Source: Phycisphaerales bacterium UBA6054
GTDB taxonomy: Bacteria > Planctomycetota > Phycisphaerae > Phycisphaerales > UBA1924
NCBI GenBank assembly: GCA_002429045.1
Contig: DIYM01000157.1
Location: forward strand, 1 to 11,146
Direction of reading: 5' to 3'
Length of the DNA: 11,146 nt
Position 1 is the first letter of the stretch; every line of letters begins with the position of its first letter. Below the pieces are notes generated by a model. The model searched no databases, had not been told where the DNA came from, and worked only from the letters and a program-made list of their open reading frames with translations. The translations under genes and the position numbers were made by a program. Positions 1 through 9,000 of this stretch are shown here, one piece after another.

Positions 1-462
1 GGCTCGTACCGCCGATCCACGCTCAGCCTGACGCCCGGCGACGCTGTGGACGCGAGCGTCCGCATGCCCCGCGGATTGCTGCTGATCGATCCGACGCAGA
101 TCGATGCGTCGGAAGCGGCGAAGGCGGTTCTTGAATCCCGGGATTCCGACGAAGCCGGGCCTCTTCCCGTCGGGATCACCGAGCCCGAGGGGCGGCTGCG
201 GATCGATCTCGGGGCCTATGTGCTCGACATTGTCACCCGCCCGGTCCAGGCTCCGGACGAGTTCGGCACCATGCGTCCGGTCGGCGAGGTGATCCTCATG
301 GACCGCGACGGGCGGGTCGTCTCGCGTACAACAGTCGGTGACACGTCGAGCCCCGGATATCTGGCGGCCAAGAACTCGGCCGCCGAGGCGTCCGAGTTGG
401 AGATGCGTGCCCCCGGGCAGCCCGCCGAGAACCCGTCCGCGTCGCTGTTCCCTCGCCCCTAG
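1..462 (+). CDS. Hypothetical protein, 3' part only (5' end outside window)
   Basis: The reading frame is open from the first base of the window to a TAG stop at 460-462, giving at least 153 residues. A GTG at 46 could be read as a start, but the frame runs on upstream without a stop, starting Gly-Ser-Tyr-Arg-Arg, so the true start is probably outside the window. The visible part is hydrophilic with alternating short beta-like stretches (for example GEVILMDRDGRVVSRTTVG), no membrane segment and no cysteines. It ends in a Pro/Ala/Ser-rich tail that looks disordered. I do not recognise a family. No convincing U-tract terminator follows it; the next element is the rRNA promoter region about 130 bases downstream. 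The frame has the G/C-rich third positions typical of the other genes here, which supports it being real. Confidence 0.6.
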   Translation, partial: GSYRRSTLSLTPGDAVDASVRMPRGLLLIDPTQIDASEAAKAVLESRDSDEAGPLPVGITEPEGRLRIDLGAYVLDIVTRPVQAPDEFGTMRPVGEVILMDRDGRVVSRTTVGDTSSPGYLAAKNSAAEASELEMRAPGQPAENPSASLFPRP

Positions 463-550
463 GCGTTCCGCGGAGGGCTGGTTTGGCGTCGGATCGCGGG
501 AGGCAGCGAGGGGCTCTCGGGGGCGGCGGCAGATTCAGCGCCCCGGCGTC

Positions 551-581
551 GGGAATTCTGCAAGTGCATGTCGGAATTCCC
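551..581. promoter_or_regulatory. Paired GAATTC palindromes upstream of the rRNA promoter (candidate operator)
   Basis: GGGAATTC (551-558) and GAATTCCC (574-581) form a perfect 8-base inverted repeat. Each arm itself contains the palindrome GAATTC, with centres 21 bp apart, about two helical turns. The same boxes also read as direct repeats of GTCGG(G)AATTC. The element ends 11 bases before the -35 hexamer. As RNA it could form a stem with a 15-base loop, but no U-tract follows, so a protein site fits better than a terminator. This is inference from geometry only. Confidence 0.35.
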
Positions 582-592
582 GTTAAAGCAAT

Positions 593-620
593 TTGACCGA
601 ACCGGAGTGTGGACTACTAT
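593..620 (+). promoter_or_regulatory. Sigma-70-type promoter of the 23S-5S rRNA operon
   Basis: TTGACC (593-598) and TACTAT (615-620) are separated by 16 bp, matching 5/6 and 4/6 of the TTGACA/TATAAT consensus. The bases just after the -10 box (CCCCTCCGCCCC) form a very GC-rich discriminator, as seen in bacterial rRNA promoters under stringent control. Transcription would start near 627, giving a leader of about 325 nt before 23S. A perfect TTGACA at 687-692 has only a weak partner (AATAGG, 710-715), so a second tandem promoter is possible but doubtful. Confidence 0.65.
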
Positions 621-950
621 CCCCTCCGCCCCAACGCGGGGCACAACCAGGGAGCAATCGGCGGATGCCGGGCGTTCTCAGCCTCATTGACATGTGCATG
701 ACGACGAGCAATAGGGCCCTGTCAGGGTCGGCTCCGCGGTCTGTTTGACGCGGCGGTCGATATTGATGGGGCGGCGAAACCGAGAAATTCTAAGTATCTC
801 GAGTTGGTGTCCGTGCGTGTTTCGAGGGGTTTGCTCCGAGAAACGCGGGCGGGTTGATCGTCCTCACAGCCGGTAGTCGTTCCGGCGGGGCGGTCATTGA
901 GCAGCACGATCGGGGATGGCGGCCATCTGGCTGTCGGCTTCCGGTCGGAT
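621..950 (+). other. Non-coding leader of the 23S rRNA precursor
   Basis: About 330 bases lie between the promoter and mature 23S, with no credible gene and no tRNA (no T-loop or acceptor pairing found). The segment holds small hairpins: 816-823 with 840-847 (8 bp, one G-U), 869-873 with 882-886 (5 bp), and 915-919 with 923-927 (5 bp, 3-base loop). The end of the leader (930-950) is the 5' arm of the long stem that closes around 23S. I searched for a boxA antitermination site and found only a weak TGCTCC at 832-837, which I do not call. Confidence 0.55.

Positions 951-960
<10 letters not shown>
930..960 (+). other. 5' arm of the pre-23S processing stem
   Basis: Positions 930-960 pair with 3668-3698 over 31 positions. 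Twenty-eight are paired, including two G-U pairs, and the mismatches are at 939/3689, 942/3686 and 950/3678. The inner ten pairs (951-960 with 3668-3677) are perfect and correspond to terminal helix H1 of 23S. The outer part lies in flanking RNA and is the expected substrate for an RNase III-type cut. Confidence 0.75.
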
Positions 961-3667
<2,707 letters not shown>

Positions 3668-3677
<10 letters not shown>

Positions 3678-3698
3678 TTCCGACCAGGCGCCGACGGC
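3668..3698 (+). other. 3' arm of the pre-23S processing stem
   Basis: This is the partner of 930-960. The run TCCGACC (3679-3685) pairs with GGTCGGA (943-949), and 3690-3698 pairs with 930-938 including one G-U. It straddles the mature 3' end of 23S and the start of the 23S-5S spacer. Confidence 0.75.
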
Positions 3699-3850
3699 GG
3701 GCATGCACACGCACGCTCTCCTTCGGGTTGGTCGTCACCAACAGAGATACTGATCTCCCCGCCCGGAACCGGCAAGACCGGTTCCGCCTCATGCTCGTCT
3801 TTGTGCCTTGATCACAACCCCCTCGTCCGGGACACCGGCCGAGAGGTCTT
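3678..3850 (+). other. 23S-5S internal transcribed spacer with a row of hairpins
   Basis: The 173-base spacer contains no tRNA. It is almost filled by short hairpins. GTTGGT/ACCAAC is at 3727-3742 (tetraloop CGTC) and GAGAT/ATCTC at 3744-3757. A perfect 9-bp stem with a 5-base loop lies at 3764-3786. TTGTG/CACAA is at 3801-3817. A CTCG-CCGG/CCGG-CGAG stem with one internal mismatch and a GACA loop is at 3822-3843. None is followed by a U-tract, so they are more likely processing or folding elements than terminators. Confidence 0.55.
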
Positions 3851-3956
3851 GTCGGTGATCATTGGTATCGGGTCACACCTGTTCCCATTCCGAACACAGC
3901 AGTTAAGCCGATGCCGCCGATGATACTGCTCAGCGGGAAAGTAGGTCGTCGCCGAC
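3851..3956 (+). rRNA. 5S ribosomal RNA
   Basis: This is the 5S component of the large subunit. It contains the conserved core CCTGTTCCCATTCCGAACAC (about 3878-3897), AGTTAAGCC (3901-3909) and GTAGGTCG near the 3' end (3941-3948). The ends were set by the terminal helix: GTCGGTGA (3851-3858) pairs with TCGCCGAC (3949-3956) over 8 bp with one G-U. The length of about 106 nt is slightly below the usual 110-120, so the mature ends may lie a few bases outside. It follows 23S by 173 bases in the same transcript and is directly followed by a terminator. Confidence 0.93.
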
Positions 3957-3960
3957 TTTG

Positions 3961-4002
3961 GAACCCCCCTCAGGCTTTGCCTCAGGGGGGTTCACCTTTT
4001 TT
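3961..4002 (+). terminator. Rho-independent terminator of the rRNA operon
   Basis: A 15-position stem (3961-3975 with 3979-3993) has a 10-bp perfect outer part (GAACCCCCCT with AGGGGGGTTC), one C-C mismatch, four further pairs and a TTT loop. It is followed by ACC and a run of six T (3997-4002). It sits 4 bases after 5S and ends the 23S-5S unit. Confidence 0.93.
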
Positions 4003-4201
4003 GGATCCATGATGTGTGCCGGATCGGGCCCGGTTGGCTCGGTCTGTGCCTGCCCGCTGGTCCCTCGCGTCGGGTCATCCGCCGGGGCCTTGCCCGGGCG
4101 GGGCCGTGCCCTCCGGGTTCGCCCGGTGATTCTCGCCCGGGCCCGGCCAGGGGCGAACCGGTTGCGTCCAACGCGAGTATCCTCTGGCGGACGGAGGTTC
4201 G

Positions 4202-4621
4202 ATGGTGCACGGTCATTGGTGGCTCATCGACCCGTGGCAGGCGCTGCTGTACGGGCTGCTCGGGGCGTTGTTGTTCGAACTCGCAACCATCGCGTTGCGG
4301 TTCGGGCTCGGCTGGACCTCCTCGGAGCGGACCCGAGCGCTCGCGCGGATCACCCGCGGTTGGCGTGTGCATCACGGCTACCCCGGGCTCGCGCTGCTCG
4401 CGATCGCGCCGATGCTCGGCTTCGCGTCGGGATCCCCCGATGCCGGAGCCGGGCTCGCATCCGGATCCGCTCTGATCGCTCTTCTGATGGTGCCCGGATG
4501 GTGGGGGTGGTTGCTGTCGGCCGGGCTCGCGTTGGCGGTGTCGGACCTGCTCCACCACGCGGTCGTGCTCCCCGTCTTCGCGGGCGGTCACGAGTTCGAT
4601 CTGAAGTACCCCGACGTGTAG
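4202..4621 (+). CDS. Small histidine-rich integral membrane protein, function unknown
   Basis: This is a 139-codon membrane protein with hydrophobic segments at about residues 14-33, 62-75, 86-99 and 100-117. Polar motifs sit at the membrane edges: HGHWWLIDPWQ (3-13), VHHGYPG (56-62), SDLLHH (114-119) and GGHEFDLKYPD (128-138). Paired histidines (57-58 and 118-119) plus His130-Glu131 suggest a metal- or haem-binding site, but this is inference; I know no characterised function. GGAGG at 4193-4197 lies only 4 bases before the ATG at 4202 and 7 before an in-frame GTG at 4205, so translation may start at either codon. The 199 bases between the rRNA terminator and this gene contain no clear promoter. 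The next gene starts 115 bases downstream and has its own promoter signal, so this one may be monocistronic. Confidence 0.75.
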   Translation: MVHGHWWLIDPWQALLYGLLGALLFELATIALRFGLGWTSSERTRALARITRGWRVHHGYPGLALLAIAPMLGFASGSPDAGAGLASGSALIALLMVPGWWGWLLSAGLALAVSDLLHHAVVLPVFAGGHEFDLKYPDV

Positions 4622-4661
4622 ACATCCCCGCCGTACGCCGCGGCCGCCCGAGCGCGGGAAC

Positions 4662-4670
4662 TGGTAAGAT
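4662..4670 (+). promoter_or_regulatory. Extended -10 promoter element for the 237-residue/DinB gene pair
   Basis: TGGTAAGAT fits the extended -10 pattern (TG, one base, then TAAGAT, 5/6 to TATAAT). No -35 hexamer is visible, which is acceptable for extended -10 promoters. Transcription would start near 4677, leaving about 60 bases of leader before the ATG at 4737. Confidence 0.45.
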
Positions 4671-4736
4671 CGATTGTGGCGTGTGTTGGTGATGATCGTG
4701 CTCGCCCCCGCCGTGATCCCGCTGCCGGAGCCGCCC

Positions 4737-5450
4737 ATGACCGACCCGATCCGCTTGTACGAAGACAATGCCGAGGCTCTGCTGAGCCCGGGCTCGTTCC
4801 CGGACCGCGTGTCGCTGCTGCCGATGAGTCCGTCGTCGGTGCAGCCGGGCTCGCGTCTCCGCCTGATGTGGGGGCAGGACATGCTCCGGGATGTGCTCGA
4901 CGGGCGGTACCGTGCGGTGGTTTGCTCGGTCAACGAAGAGGACAACTCACGCGGCATCATCGCGCAGCTGGTGTCGCTCGTGACGACGAGCCAGTGGTCG
5001 GTCCACGCGGTCACGAGCTACGCGCGGATGTTCAACGAATCGCTGGACATCCACGCCGCCCACGATCGCGAGCCGTACATCCTCAAGTATGACCTGGATT
5101 CGGTGCTGATCCTCGCGATCCTCCGCCCGAAGGGGCAGGCGCACTTCACGCTCAAGGATCTCGGTCGTGCGTTCCAGACCATCACCAAGATGATCGGCGG
5201 GCGGGCCGAGCGACGCCCGGTGTGCTCGGTGTCGTTCCTGGGCGCCAACTCCAATCGGCTGATCGCCGGCGACGGGCCCGCGCCCGACGCCGAGCCGAGT
5301 TTCGAGCGGGTGATCTCGACGGTGTACGCGTCGGGGTTCCGCGGCGATATGTACCCGGCGCCGGGCATGTGGGGGCTGGGCGATGTCGGCGTCTTCCCCT
5401 GCTACCCGTTCCCCGAGGGCCTGGACCGGATGCGGGCGGGCAGTTCGTGA
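4737..5450 (+). CDS. Conserved-looking protein of unknown function, 237 aa
   Basis: This is a soluble-looking 237-residue protein with no signal peptide in the chosen form. The ATG at 4737 was chosen because GGAG (4727-4730) lies 6 bases ahead of it and the likely transcription start (near 4677) lies between it and an alternative TTG at 4674. Starting at 4674 would add 21 residues with a short hydrophobic run. Features seen are a segment with an unusual pattern VVCSVNEEDNSRGIIAQLVS (61-80), a central part with HAAHDREPYILKYDLDSVL (about 106-124), and a C-terminal third rich in Gly/Pro/aromatic residues (GFRGDMYPAPGMWGLGD, 200-216). I recognise no domain or catalytic motif. The stop codon overlaps the start of the DinB gene (GTGA), so the two proteins are made together and may act together. 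Confidence 0.75.
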   Translation: MTDPIRLYEDNAEALLSPGSFPDRVSLLPMSPSSVQPGSRLRLMWGQDMLRDVLDGRYRAVVCSVNEEDNSRGIIAQLVSLVTTSQWSVHAVTSYARMFNESLDIHAAHDREPYILKYDLDSVLILAILRPKGQAHFTLKDLGRAFQTITKMIGGRAERRPVCSVSFLGANSNRLIAGDGPAPDAEPSFERVISTVYASGFRGDMYPAPGMWGLGDVGVFPCYPFPEGLDRMRAGSS

Positions 5451-5959
5451 ACGCGGGCGCGATCACCGCCAGGCTGGCGGGCGGCCCGGGGGCGGTCCGC
5501 TCGGTGGCGTTGGTCGTTTCCGCTTCGGACCACGCATGGAAGCCCAGCCCTTCCGATTGGTCGGTGCTCGAGATCGTCTGCCACCTGGCCGACGAGGAGG
5601 AAGAGGACTTCGCACGCCGGATCCGCTTGCTTCTCGAGGATCCCGAAATGGCGTGGCCCGCCATCGATCCGGAGGGCTGGGCGGTCGAGCGAGACTACGC
5701 CTCGAGGGATATCGATAACGAGCTCGATCGGTTCGCGCGGTCCCGGCGCGACAACCTGGCTTGGCTCGAAGCACGGGGCACGATCGACTGGTCGACCAAG
5801 AAGACGCACCCGGTGATGGGGTCGATGCACGCGGGCGATCTGCTCGCGGCATGGGCGGCCCACGACGCGCTGCACATCCGGCAGATCGCCAGGCGGCTCC
5901 ATCAACTCGCGGCCCGCGACGCGGGCGGGTTCACGCCCGAGTACGCGGGATCCTGGTAG
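5447..5959 (+). CDS. DinB-like four-helix-bundle protein (putative metal-dependent enzyme)
   Basis: This 170-residue protein has the DinB/YfiT-type pattern. The three metal-binding histidines are visible: His46 in EIVCHLADEE, and His139 and His143 in WAAHDALHIRQIAR. Helices are suggested by the amphipathic stretches around 5-25, 40-63, 88-108 and 128-155, with the typical WSxxE-x2-xHL opening (WSVLEIVCHL, 38-47). Family members bind a divalent metal; many are thiol-S-transferases or have unknown reactions, so the substrate here is open. The start is taken as the GTG at 5447, which overlaps the upstream TGA (GTGA). Its own ribosome site is weak, which fits translational coupling. An upstream extension of the same frame to 5222 exists but would lie wholly inside the previous gene. 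The length is normal for the family. Confidence 0.85.
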   Translation: MNAGAITARLAGGPGAVRSVALVVSASDHAWKPSPSDWSVLEIVCHLADEEEEDFARRIRLLLEDPEMAWPAIDPEGWAVERDYASRDIDNELDRFARSRRDNLAWLEARGTIDWSTKKTHPVMGSMHAGDLLAAWAAHDALHIRQIARRLHQLAARDAGGFTPEYAGSW

Positions 5960-6161
5960 CGCTCGGGTACGGGAAACCCGAGCCGAAGAGCCCGATGGAG
6001 TCCGAGACATCGAAGGCGTCCAGCGCACCGTTCGCGTCGAAGTCCGCCACACAGGGCGGGTCACCGGGCGTGAGCGAGAAGCAGGCGGTGTCGATCGTCT
6101 GTGCGCTGGAGATCGAGTGATTGTTCGCGTGGAACCAGGCCGCGGGAGGTGGACGGGTCGT
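5931..6161 (-). pseudogene. Start-less fragment with a dockerin/EF-hand-like half repeat, directly behind nadE
   Basis: Read on the minus strand, the frame continues without interruption from the NAD+ synthetase stop codon (6164-6162) to a TGA at 5933-5931, about 76 codons. It encodes a low-key lead-in (AAWFHANNHSISSAQTIDTA), then GDPPC and ADFDANGALDAFDVSDSIG. The pattern D-x-D-x-N-G-x-x-D-x-x-D matches the calcium-binding loop of dockerin-like repeats, which in Phycisphaerae often form the C-termini of secreted proteins. Only one half repeat is present, its last codons overlap the DinB gene, and there is no start codon or ribosome site of its own. I therefore read it as the decayed tail of a lost secreted-protein gene. 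A chance frame, or a C-terminal extension reached by stop read-through, are less likely alternatives. Confidence 0.45.
5961..5983. terminator. Hairpin between converging genes (possible U-less terminator)
   Basis: A perfect 8-bp stem, GCTCGGGT (5961-5968) with ACCCGAGC (5976-5983), encloses a 7-base loop and begins 2 bases after the DinB stop codon. It reads equally well on both strands, where the minus-strand nadE operon converges. Neither side has a T-run, so it would be at best a weak or Rho-assisted terminator. Confidence 0.35.
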
Positions 6162-7847
6162 TCATCCTGTCCAGCGCTGCGCGACGGGCATCCGCCGCCC
6201 GGGCCCGAAGGCGATCGACGTGACCTTGAGCCCGACGGCGTACTGCCGACGCTTGTGCTCGTTGATCCGGATCAGGCGGCACACGCGTTCGATCAACTCT
6301 CGGTCGAACCCGGTTCCGGTTCGGATGGTGTCGATCGATTCGCGCCGCTCCACACGACGGTGCACGATCTCGTCGAGCACGTCGTAGGGCGGCAGCGAGT
6401 CTGTGTCGAGTTGGCCCGGGGCGAGTTCGGCGCTCGGCGGCTTCTCGATCGTTGGCTCCGGGATCGGTGGGCGGGCGAACCCCAGCGACCGGTGGTGCTC
6501 GTTCATGTAGCGGCAGGCGCGGTAGACGAGCGTCTTGGGCACGTCGCTGATCACCGCCAGCCCGCCGTTCATATCCCCGTACAGGGTGCAGTATCCCACC
6601 GCCAACTCGCTCTTGTTGCCGGTCGTCAGCAGGATCGCCCCGGTCCGATTGCTCAGCCCCATCATCAGAGCGCCCCGCACGCGGCTCTGCAGGTTTTCTT
6701 CGGTGTGATCGGGACGCTGTGCCCCGAGTATCGGGCGGCCGAGATCCGCGAACGCGCGGTCGAGCGTCGAACGGTGCCCGCCGAACGCATCGGCGATCGG
6801 CATGGTGATGCAGGGCATGCCCAGATTCTCGGCCAGCGCGTAAGCGTCGGTGATCGATCCCTCGGAGCTGAACGGGCCGGGCATCGCGGCGCCGATGACG
6901 TGATCCCCACCGATGGCGCGGGCGGCGATCGCGGCGGTCAGCGCGCTGTCGATCCCGCCCGAGAGCCCCAGGCACGCCGAGCGGAACCCGCACTTGCCGA
7001 TATAGTCTCGGGTTCCCACGGTCAGGGCCTCGATCAGCAAGCGTTCGTCGTCGATCACACGGGCGGGGGAATCGGTGCCCGTGCCGCGGGTATCCACGGC
7101 GATCAGATCGGGCTCGAACGCCGAGCACTCACGGATCGTCCGGCCGCCCGGGGCGACCACGCAGGATCGTCCATCGAAGACAAGGTCGTCGTTCGCGCCC
7201 GCCTGGTTGACGGAGACAACCGGGACGCCGAGCCTGTCGGCGGTCTGGCTGACGATCTGCCGGTGCTTGCCGTGCTTGCCAAGCACAAACGGGCTGGCCG
7301 ACGGTGCGACGAGCAAGGAGATGTTCTCCCGTCCGTACGCCTCGATCGGGTCGGGGCGGGCGGCGTACCTGGCCGACGCACCGGCGTCCTGGCCGCGCCA
7401 AAGATCTTCGCACACCGCCAGCCCGACCCGCCGCCCATCGAACTCGACCACCACCGGGGCGTCGCCGGGTACGAAGTACCTGTCCTCGTCGAACACGTCG
7501 TAGGTCGGGAGGAGCCGCTTCTCGTACCGCGCCACGCCCGCGTTATCGTCGAACACCGCGAGCCCGTTGGCGATGCGCCCGTCATCGCGACGCAGCGGGG
7601 TTCCCAGGACGAGACCGATCCCTCGGGTCTGCCCCAGACCGATCCGATCGGCCGCCGCTTGGCAGGTCTCGACGAAGGATTCGTTGTTCAGCAGGTCGCG
7701 CGGCGGGTAGCCGCACACCGCCAGTTCGGGGAAGACCACGAGCCGAGCGCCCCGCTCCCTCGCACCGTCGATCGCCCGCCCGATCAGTTCCGAGTTGCCC
7801 TGGATGTCACCGACTGTGGGGTTGATTTGGGCCAGCGCGATCTTCAC
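6162..7847 (-). CDS. nadE: Glutamine-dependent NAD+ synthetase (nitrilase-type amidase plus NAD synthase)
   Basis: This enzyme makes NAD+ from deamido-NAD+, ATP and glutamine in the cytoplasm, the last step of NAD biosynthesis. The 561-residue protein has two domains. The N-terminal nitrilase-type glutaminase (about 1-260) shows its catalytic triad: Glu41 in FPELAVCGYPPRD, Lys110 in YEKRLLPTYDVFDE and Cys146 in AVCEDLW. The C-terminal synthetase (about 270-555) shows the ATP-pyrophosphatase loop LSGGIDSALT (295-304), TTGNKSELAVGYCTLYGDMNG (408-428, shown in two overlapping family motifs) and the usual ending GPGRRMPVAQRW. The length is typical of the glutamine-dependent form. The start is GTG at 7847, inside the 3' end of the upstream membrane-protein gene (41-base overlap), so it is probably cotranscribed and coupled. 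GGAG lies some 14 bases upstream, further than ideal. Confidence 0.96.
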   Translation of the reverse strand: MKIALAQINPTVGDIQGNSELIGRAIDGARERGARLVVFPELAVCGYPPRDLLNNESFVETCQAAADRIGLGQTRGIGLVLGTPLRRDDGRIANGLAVFDDNAGVARYEKRLLPTYDVFDEDRYFVPGDAPVVVEFDGRRVGLAVCEDLWRGQDAGASARYAARPDPIEAYGRENISLLVAPSASPFVLGKHGKHRQIVSQTADRLGVPVVSVNQAGANDDLVFDGRSCVVAPGGRTIRECSAFEPDLIAVDTRGTGTDSPARVIDDERLLIEALTVGTRDYIGKCGFRSACLGLSGGIDSALTAAIAARAIGGDHVIGAAMPGPFSSEGSITDAYALAENLGMPCITMPIADAFGGHRSTLDRAFADLGRPILGAQRPDHTEENLQSRVRGALMMGLSNRTGAILLTTGNKSELAVGYCTLYGDMNGGLAVISDVPKTLVYRACRYMNEHHRSLGFARPPIPEPTIEKPPSAELAPGQLDTDSLPPYDVLDEIVHRRVERRESIDTIRTGTGFDRELIERVCRLIRINEHKRRQYAVGLKVTSIAFGPGRRMPVAQRWTG

Positions 7848-9000
7848 CGCTGATGGTAGGTGCTCCGTCGTCCCGGTTCGGAGGGTTGCCCGGGGGTCTG
7901 TCCCGCGGGGGGGGCGGATCGGCCAGCGCGTTGCGCCCGAGCAGCAACCGGTCGGCCCGGAGCCAGGCGAGCCCGAAGCCCGCTCCGAGGAAGCTGGTCA
8001 TCGCGTCGGTCACGGTGACGAGCAGGACCGCGGTGATCAGCGCGGCTTCCTGCGCCTCGGCGGCCGAGACCCCCGCGCTGTGCGCAAAGACCAACGCCGA
8101 TGCCTCGCGCGTGCCGACGGTGCCGAACGGGCTCACCACCCCGGTGACGAAGTACGCCAGCCCGATCAGAAGCGTCTCCTCCACGGTCAGCCCCACGCCC
8201 AGGATCGATGCGGCGACCCCGATGCGCAGCGTGAAACCCCCGACGTCCAGCACGCGGGCGCCCGCGGAGATCCACGCGGCGTGACCGTCGCCGGCCATGT
8301 CCGCGCCGTCGTGCAGGCGTCGGAACAACTCGTGCTCGAGCATCGCGCGGGGGACCCGCATCGCGCGCATGCGATCGAGCCCGCGTTCGCCCCGCACCCA
8401 CCGGGCGGCGGCCATCGCGACCCAATGCGCCAGGGCGATCGCGCCGAGAATCGCCGCCCACCACCACCAGCCCGCGCCTTCGGGGCGGACGAACGCCAGC
8501 CCCATCGGCACGATCGTGACGACCATGAGCCCGACCACGACCAGAAACCAGGTCCCGATCGTGAGCGTGGGGACACCGTCGCGCCGTCCGTGGATGATCC
8601 AGCGTGCGATGACGCTGACCTTGAACGGCAGGTAGCTCAGGAACGTGCAAACGCCGTTGGTCGCGATCATGTCCGAAAGCCGGATCGTGTGCAGCGGACG
8701 GATGGTCGCCCAGAAGATCACCGCGTTGAGGATGATGCTCGATGCCGCGACCGAGAGGAGCAGCAGGATCTCCCACGCCGATGCGTCGCGCAGGCGCTCG
8801 AGCGTGGATCGGTTCTCCTCGGAGAGCACGATCCGGACGCACCAGACCAGCAGCGCCATCCCGATCCCGAACCCGGCGAGTTGGAACGCGTTGCGCAGGA
8901 GCGAGCGCCGCGAATCGAGCGGGGTCCCGCCCGAGGACCGCTGTGGGCCCGCCCCCGGGCCCGGGGCTGGCCCGCTCGGTTCTGGTGTGTCCACGCTCAA
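7807..9000 (-). CDS. YbhN/LPG-synthase-TM-like integral membrane protein (flippase-like domain)
   Basis: This 397-residue polytopic membrane protein resembles the transmembrane domain family of lysylphosphatidylglycerol synthases (UPF0104/YbhN type). Hydrophobic segments lie at about 40-59, 77-99, 112-127, 149-170, 178-198, 255-270, 275-291 and 318-345. The family-like motifs are LSYLPFKVSVIARW (121-134) and SPFGTVGTREASALVFA (290-306). There is no aminoacyl-transferase (GNAT-like) domain, so it does not itself lysinylate lipids; members of this stand-alone form are often linked to lipid-linked sugar or glycolipid handling. Both ends are Pro/Gly-rich and probably disordered (1-30 and 360-397). 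The start is TTG at 9000, overlapping the upstream TGA as TTGA. It is supported by GGAG 6 bases ahead; an in-frame GTG at 8994 is less well placed. It is coupled to the GT-C-like gene upstream and overlaps nadE downstream. Confidence 0.82.
   Translation of the reverse strand: MSVDTPEPSGPAPGPGAGPQRSSGGTPLDSRRSLLRNAFQLAGFGIGMALLVWCVRIVLSEENRSTLERLRDASAWEILLLLSVAASSIILNAVIFWATIRPLHTIRLSDMIATNGVCTFLSYLPFKVSVIARWIIHGRRDGVPTLTIGTWFLVVVGLMVVTIVPMGLAFVRPEGAGWWWWAAILGAIALAHWVAMAAARWVRGERGLDRMRAMRVPRAMLEHELFRRLHDGADMAGDGHAAWISAGARVLDVGGFTLRIGVAASILGVGLTVEETLLIGLAYFVTGVVSPFGTVGTREASALVFAHSAGVSAAEAQEAALITAVLLVTVTDAMTSFLGAGFGLAWLRADRLLLGRNALADPPPPRDRPPGNPPNRDDGAPTISGEDRAGPNQPHSR

Noticed and set aside
520..544. 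Possible terminator hairpin after the first gene (GGGGCG/CGCCCC)
   Set aside because: Only 6 bp with a 13-base loop and no T-run; such pairings are expected by chance in GC-rich DNA.
687..715. Possible second rRNA promoter with a perfect TTGACA
   Set aside because: The -10 partner at correct spacing (AATAGG) is poor, so it is mentioned only as a possibility under the main promoter.
621..950. A tRNA gene in the leader, or in the 23S-5S spacer
   Set aside because: No acceptor stem pairing, T-loop (GTTCGA-type) or anticodon arm could be found in either stretch.
4178..4183. TATCCT as a -10 box for the small membrane protein
   Set aside because: There is no -35 hexamer at the right distance, and the predicted transcript would start almost at the ribosome site.
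3958..4692. A 244-codon plus-strand frame starting at the rRNA terminator
   Set aside because: It begins inside the terminator hairpin, is Arg-rich, and overlaps the better-supported membrane-protein gene in another frame.
6061..7128. A 355-codon minus-strand frame overlapping the end of nadE
   Set aside because: It is a shifted reading of the synthetase domain, very rich in Arg and Asp, and carries no motif.
6117..7853. A 578-codon open frame on the plus strand opposite nadE
   Set aside because: It is antisense to a clear NAD+ synthetase, has no recognisable motif, and its open length is explained by high GC and codon bias of the real gene.
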